A stretch of 64,000 nt of DNA. Origin: Symbiodinium natans (Eukaryota > Sar > Dinophyceae > Suessiales > Symbiodiniaceae). Below are positions 13,301 to 19,300 of this stretch, piece after piece. The number at the start of each line of letters is the position of its first letter. Position 1 is the first letter of the stretch. The stretch is from the NCBI GenBank assembly GCA_905221605.1, contig CAJNDS010002080.1, positions 545,001 through 609,000 of the forward strand. The letters run 5' to 3'. The notes under the pieces were generated by a model, which saw only the letters and a list, made by a program, of their open reading frames with translations, did no database searches and had not been told where the DNA came from. Position numbers and translations under genes: made by a program.

Positions 13301-16300
13301 GGCTTATATAAGGGCTTCGAAAAGGGGTTATTTAAAAAAGGCTTCTAAAGTGGCTACAAGGGTTTCTAGGGTTTCTGCTTGGCAGGATCATATAAGGGCT
13401 TATATAAGGGCTTCGAAAAGGGGCTATTTAAAAAAAAAGGCTTCTAAAGGGGCTACAAGGGTTTCTAGGGTTTCTGCTTTGCAGGATCATATAAGGGCTT
13501 ATATAAGGGCTTCGAAAAGGGGCTATTTAAAAAAAAATGCTTCTAAAGGGGCTACAAGGGTTTCTAGGGTTTCTGCTTTGCAGGATCATATAAGGGCTTA
13601 TATAAGGGCTTCGAAAAGGGGCTATTTAAAAAAGGCTTCTAAAGGGGCTACAAGGGTTTCTAGGGTTTCTGCTTTGCAGGATCATTTAAGGGCTTATATA
13701 AGGGCTTCGAAAAGTGGCTATTTAAAAAAAAGGCTTCTAAAGGTGCTACAAGGGTTTCTAGGGTTTCTGCTTTGCAGGATCATATAAGGGCTTATATAAG
13801 GGCTTCGAAAAGGGGTTATTTAAAAAAGGCTTCTAAAGTGGCTACAAGGGTTTCTAGGGTTTCTGCTTGGCAGGATCATATAAGGGCTTATATAAGGGCT
13901 TCGAAAAGGGGCTATTTAAAAAAAAAGGCTTCTAAAGGGGCTACAAGGGTTTCTAGGGTTTCTGCTTTGCAGGATCATATAAGGGCTTATATAAGGGCTT
14001 CGAAAAGGGGAAAAAAAAAAAACAAGGCTTCTAAAGGGGCTGCAAGGGTTCTAGGGTTTCTGCTTTGCAGGATCATATAAGGGCTTATACAAGGGCTTCG
14101 AAAAGGGGCTATTTAAAAAAAAAGGCTTCTAAAGGGGCTGCAAGGGTTCTAGGGTTTCTGCTTTGCAGGATCATATAAGGGCTTATATAAGGGCTTCGAC
14201 AAGGGGATATTTAAAAAAAACAAAGGCTTCTAAAGGGGCTACAAGGGTTTCTAGGGTTTCTGCTTTGCAGGATCATATAAGGGCTTATATAAGGGCTTCG
14301 AAAAGGGGCTATTTAAAAAAAGGCTTCTAAAGGGGCTGCAAGGGTTCTAGGGTTTCTGCTTTGCAGGATCATATAAGGGCTTATATAAGAGCTTCGAAAA
14401 GGGGCTATTTAAAAAAAATGCTTCTAAAGGGGCTGCAAGGGTTCTAGGGTTTCTGCTTTGCAGGATCATATAAGGGCTTATATAAGGGCTTCGAAAAGGG
14501 GCTATTTAAAAGAAAGGCTTCTAAAGTGGCTACAAGGGTTTCTAGGGTTTCTGCTTTGCAGGATCATATAAGGGCTTATATAAGGGCTTCGAAAAGGTGC
14601 TATTTAAAAAAAAAAAAAAAGGCTTCTAAAGGGGCTGCAAGGGTTCTAGGGTTTCTGCTTTGCAGGATCATATAAGGGCTTATATAAGGGCTTCGAAAAG
14701 GGGCTATTTAAAAAGAAAGGCTTCTAAAGGGGCTGCAAGGGTTCTAGGGTTTCTGCTTTGCAGGATCATATAAGGGCTTATATAAGGGCTTCGAAAAGGG
14801 GCTATTTAAAAAAAGGCTTCTAAAGGGGCTGCAAGGGTTCTAGGGTTTCTGCTTTGCAGGATCATATAAGGGCTTATATAAGGGCTTCGAAAAGGGGCGA
14901 TTTAAAAAAAAAGGCTTCTAAAGGGGCTGCAAGGGTTCTAGGGTTTCTGCTTTGCAGGATCATATAAGGGCTTCGAAAAGGGGCCATTAAAACAAAAAAA
15001 TGCCTCTAAAAGGGGCTGCAAGGGTTTCTAGGGTTTATGCCTTGCAGGATCGGGCTGAGGCCAGGCCCGGCCTGTGGCTGCGAGGGCCTCGAGGACTTTC
15101 CTCGGTGCCAGAGGTTTTTGGGGGGCTTTTTGGGGGTTTTTTTTGGGGCGGATGTTTATAAGGCTCTATAGGGTACCGGGGTATTAGGGTATTAGGGTAT
15201 TAGGGCTTAGGGTTTAGGGTGTTAGTGTTGTTGGTTTTTGGGTTTGGGGTTTAGAGTTTAGGGTTTATGGTTCTTGTTGGCAGGCGTTTAATGTTCTGTT
15301 TAGGGTTTAGGGGATTTAGGGTTTAGGAAGCCTGTGTGGCGTGGGGCTCATGGTTTAGGGTTTAGGGTTTAGGGTTTAGGGTTTAGGGTTTAGGGTTTAG
15401 GGTTTAGGGTTTAGGGTTTAGGGTTTAGGGTTTAGGGTTTAGGGTTTAGGGTTTAGGGTTAGGGCTCATGGTTCGGGAGCCTTTATGGGGTTTAGGAGCC
15501 ATCAGGGTTTTGGGGGTTTAGGGTTCGTGGGCCTTGCTAGGGTTTAGGGTTTGGTGAGCCTTTTGGGGCTTAGGGTTAGGGAGCCTTTACAACCCCAACT
15601 GTAGCGCTTAGGGTTTAGGGTTTATGGTGTAGGGCCCTACACTTTCGAAAATGGTTGCTCAGGGAGTTCAGGGTTGAGGGGATGAGGGTATTGAGGGTTG
15701 CGGGGTTGATGGTCTTAGAGTTCAGGGATTCAGGGTTCCAGACCATTTTCAGTTTTCGGGTAGACAACCCCAAATCCCCCTAGACAAACCAACCCCCGAA
15801 ACCCCCCAAACCCCCTAGCACCTAAACTCCAATCCCTGAACTCCCCTAAACCCTAAACCCTAAACCCTAAACCCTAAATCCTCAACTAAACCCCCTAAAA
15901 TTGCGGCCGAGAGGCAGCCCTGCCTCGCTAGGGCTGGAGCCCGTCTGCGGCGCCTGGCAGGAGGTGGGGATGGGGGGGGGGTGGGGGAGGGAAATACCTT
16001 TTGCAAGTCCTCAGGGTTTAGGGTTTAGGGTTTAGGGTTTAGGGTTTAGGGTTTAGGGTTTAGGGTTAGGGTTTAGGGTTTAGGGTTTAGGGTTTAGGGT
16101 TTAGGGTTTAGGGTTTAGGGTTTAGGGTTTGGGGTTTGGGGTTTAGGGTTTAGGGTTTAGGGTTTAGGGTTTAGGGTTCAGGGTTTAGGGTTTAGGGTTT
16201 AGGGTTTAGGGTTTAGGGAAACCCTGGACCCCGAGGCCTGGATACCTAATTCAACATCAAGTGCTCAAAGCTCAGCCGCCGAATCCCTCAACCCTGACTG

Positions 16301-19300
16301 CCTCAACCCCCAACCCCGAAACCCAAAGCACAGAACGCAAAATGAACTCCTAAACCTGTCATGTGGCTCAAGTAGGTTGCAATGTGAAACACGAACTTTG
16401 ATGATTGACCAGCAAACAATAAACCACAAATCAGGGAAGCAGAGCATCTGGCTTGGACAGTCTTTGCATTGTTCCTGTCAGAGACTAGAATCTCAGAAAT
16501 GCGCTGAAGGGCTGTCATTGCTTTCATCCTGTCATGTTCCCGCTTATACTAACAGCTCCTTGATAGGGAGTATAATAAGGGGTACTATAATCCCTAGTAA
16601 GGACTGTTAATATAAAACCCTACAATCTGAAACCCTAAACCCTACACCCTAAACCCTAAACCTAAGTCCTAACACCGAAATACTGAAAAAAAAAAACTCT
16701 GCGCCTTGTCGCGACCTTTTCGGCCGCCCGCCTGCCCCCAGGAGGCGAGGCAAAGACTGGCTTCTAGGATTCAGGGCTTAGAGTTTTGGGGATTCGGGGT
16801 TTAGGGTTGGGCTGTTTAGGGTTTAGGGTTTAGGGTTTAGGGTTTAAGGTTTAGGGTTTAGGGTTTAGGGTTTAGGGTTTAGGGTTTAGGGTTTAGGGTT
16901 TAGGGTTTAGGGTTTAGGGTTTAGGGTTCAGGAAGTCTTAGGAATAGCCCATGCCTCAAGAAACTTAAGAGACCCACATGGCCGTGTTGTGTCTGGTGGA
17001 AGTGCATGAAGTGCAACGCTGATCATGCCTCAGCCCGAGGCCGTAAACCCTAAACCCTAAACCCTAAATCCTAAACCCTAAACTTTAAACCCTAAACCCG
17101 ACACCCTAAACTCGAAACCCTAAACCCCAAACCCTAAACCCTAAACCTTACTCCCCTGAACCCTAAGGCTCTCGGGGCCTCCGCCCGCTCGGCGCGCTTC
17201 TCGCGCTTCTCTGCGTTCTCGGCCTCGCCTGGGCAAGTGTAGCAGGCGCTTATGGGGTGTCGTAGGGTTTATGGTTTATTCAGGGTTTAGGGTTTATAGG
17301 GTTATAGGGTTTAGGGTTTAGGGCTTAGGGTTTAGGGGTTAGGGTTTAGGGATTAGGGTTTGGGGTTTGAGGTTTGGGGTTAGGGTTTAGGGTTTAGGGT
17401 TCAGGGTTTAGGGTTAGGGTTTAGGGTTTAGGGGTTTAGGGGTTTAGGGTTTAGGGTTTCGGGTTTAGGGTTTAGGGTGTAGGGTTTAGGGTTTAGGGTT
17501 TAGGGTTTAGGGTTTAGGGTTTAGGGTTCAACCCTAAACCCTGAACCCTACGCCCTAGACCCGAATCCCTTGTAGGGTTTTATTGGGGTTTGGGGCTTCA
17601 GGTCTCACTTTTTGGTTGTACGGTTCCGGGCTTTCAGATTGACAGGGTTTGAAAGCCGGGCTAAAGCCTTGAAGACGTAAACCGAGGGGTCTCTTTCATT
17701 ACAATGGGTTTAGGGTTTAGGGTTTAGGGTTTAGGGTTTAGGGTTTAGGGTTTAGGGTATAGGGTTTAGGGTTTAGGGTTTAGGGTTTAGGGGTTAGGGT
17801 TATCCAGGGTTCAGCTAAGGGCTGAGGGGATCAAAAGAAAACAGGCAAATAGGGACCCTGCGGGGCGACACTTTGGCAATCCTTGTCGAGGCTTCTGTCC
17901 GGTCTCTTGGCATCTTTTGCGAACCCCCTAAACCCTAAACCCTAAACCCTAAACCCTTAAACCCTCATGATACGAGAGCACCGCAAACGGCAAACACCAT
18001 GTTTGTGTGCGAAACCAATGAACCACTGGCCTCCTCGACACTCCCAGAGGCTTACCTACATCATCTCTTAGAGTCAGTTTTGTTGGGGCTCCCGAAAACC
18101 CAAAAACCCCAAAACCCAAGCGCTTGACTCTACATCCTTGACCATATAACCCAAAACCCCTATAGCCCTAAACTCAAATTAGACCCGAAATGCGTAACCC
18201 TAATCCCCAACTAAGCCCTAAACCCCCCTATAACCCTAAACCCTAAACCCTAAACCCCAAACCCCAAGCCCTAAACCCTAAACCCTAAACCCCAAATGCC
18301 GTCGAAGCCGCGGAGCTTCGCGAAGGCGGAGAGGACCAGCACCGACAGGTCCCGGTTGAAGACCTGTGGCAGTCTCATGACCTCTAAACCTTGGTAGCCC
18401 AGTAGCCGTAGTACAACAAGGGTACCCTTGTTTGGGGTTTAGGGTTTAGGGTTTAGGGTTTAGGGTTTAGGGTGTAGGGTGTAGGGTGTAGGGTGTAGGG
18501 TTTAGGGCAGCCCAGTAGCCACATCATAACAAGGGTACCCTTGTTTGGGGGTTGATTACTTTATAAGGAAACCTTGAACCAAGAGAAAGGGACAAGGGCA
18601 CCACTCGGCTACCACGAACCTGCGAGGCGCCTGCACCCCGGGGAGTAGGGGATTTTAGGGCACGCACCTCTAGCTTTTCGGGTGTAGGGTTTTTAGGGTT
18701 GAGGGTTTGGGGTTTGGGGTTTGGGGTTTGGGGTTTAGGGTTTGGGTTTGGGGTTTGGGGTTTGGGGTTTGGGGTTTGGGGTTTGGGGATTGGGGTTTGG
18801 GGATTGGGGTTTGGGGTTTGGGGTTTGGGTTTTCAGGGTTTGGGGCTTGGGGTTTGGGGCGTTGTTTAAGGTTTAGGGTTTAGGGTTTAGGGTTTAGGGT
18901 TTAGGGTTTAGGGTTTAGGGTTTAGGGTTTAGGGTTTAGAGTTCAGAGTTTAGAGTCTAGGGTTTAGGGTTGGTTTAGGCTTTAGGATGGACTAATGTGG
19001 GGGGTTTACGAAAATAAGGGACCCCTAAATTCGACCCCCAAACAATAGGGTATTCCTTTGTAACAAGGACCCATAAGGTACCCCTAATTTCGAAAACCAC
19101 CATATCCCTAAGCCCTAAACCCTAAACCCTAAACCCTAAACCCTAATTTCGGAAACCACCAGATGGTATGTGACCCCCCAGGTGAGACTCGGCCTGGGCA
19201 GGGTTGTAGAAGACGTCGCTCTTGCCGTCCTTCCGCTGAGCGTTCACGGGCAAGACCTCCAGGTTACAGGGTTTAGGGTTTAGGGTTTAGGGTTTAGGGT

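Noticed and set aside
12991-14080. Repeat protein QDHIRAYIRASKRGYLKK
   Set aside because: Produced by the 98-bp tandem array; the frame breaks whenever the A-run length changes.
16355-16385. ATGTGGCTCAAG resembling the end of the dinoflagellate spliced leader
   Set aside because: Only the last dozen bases fit, with an indel, and no SL RNA-like donor or downstream gene is evident.
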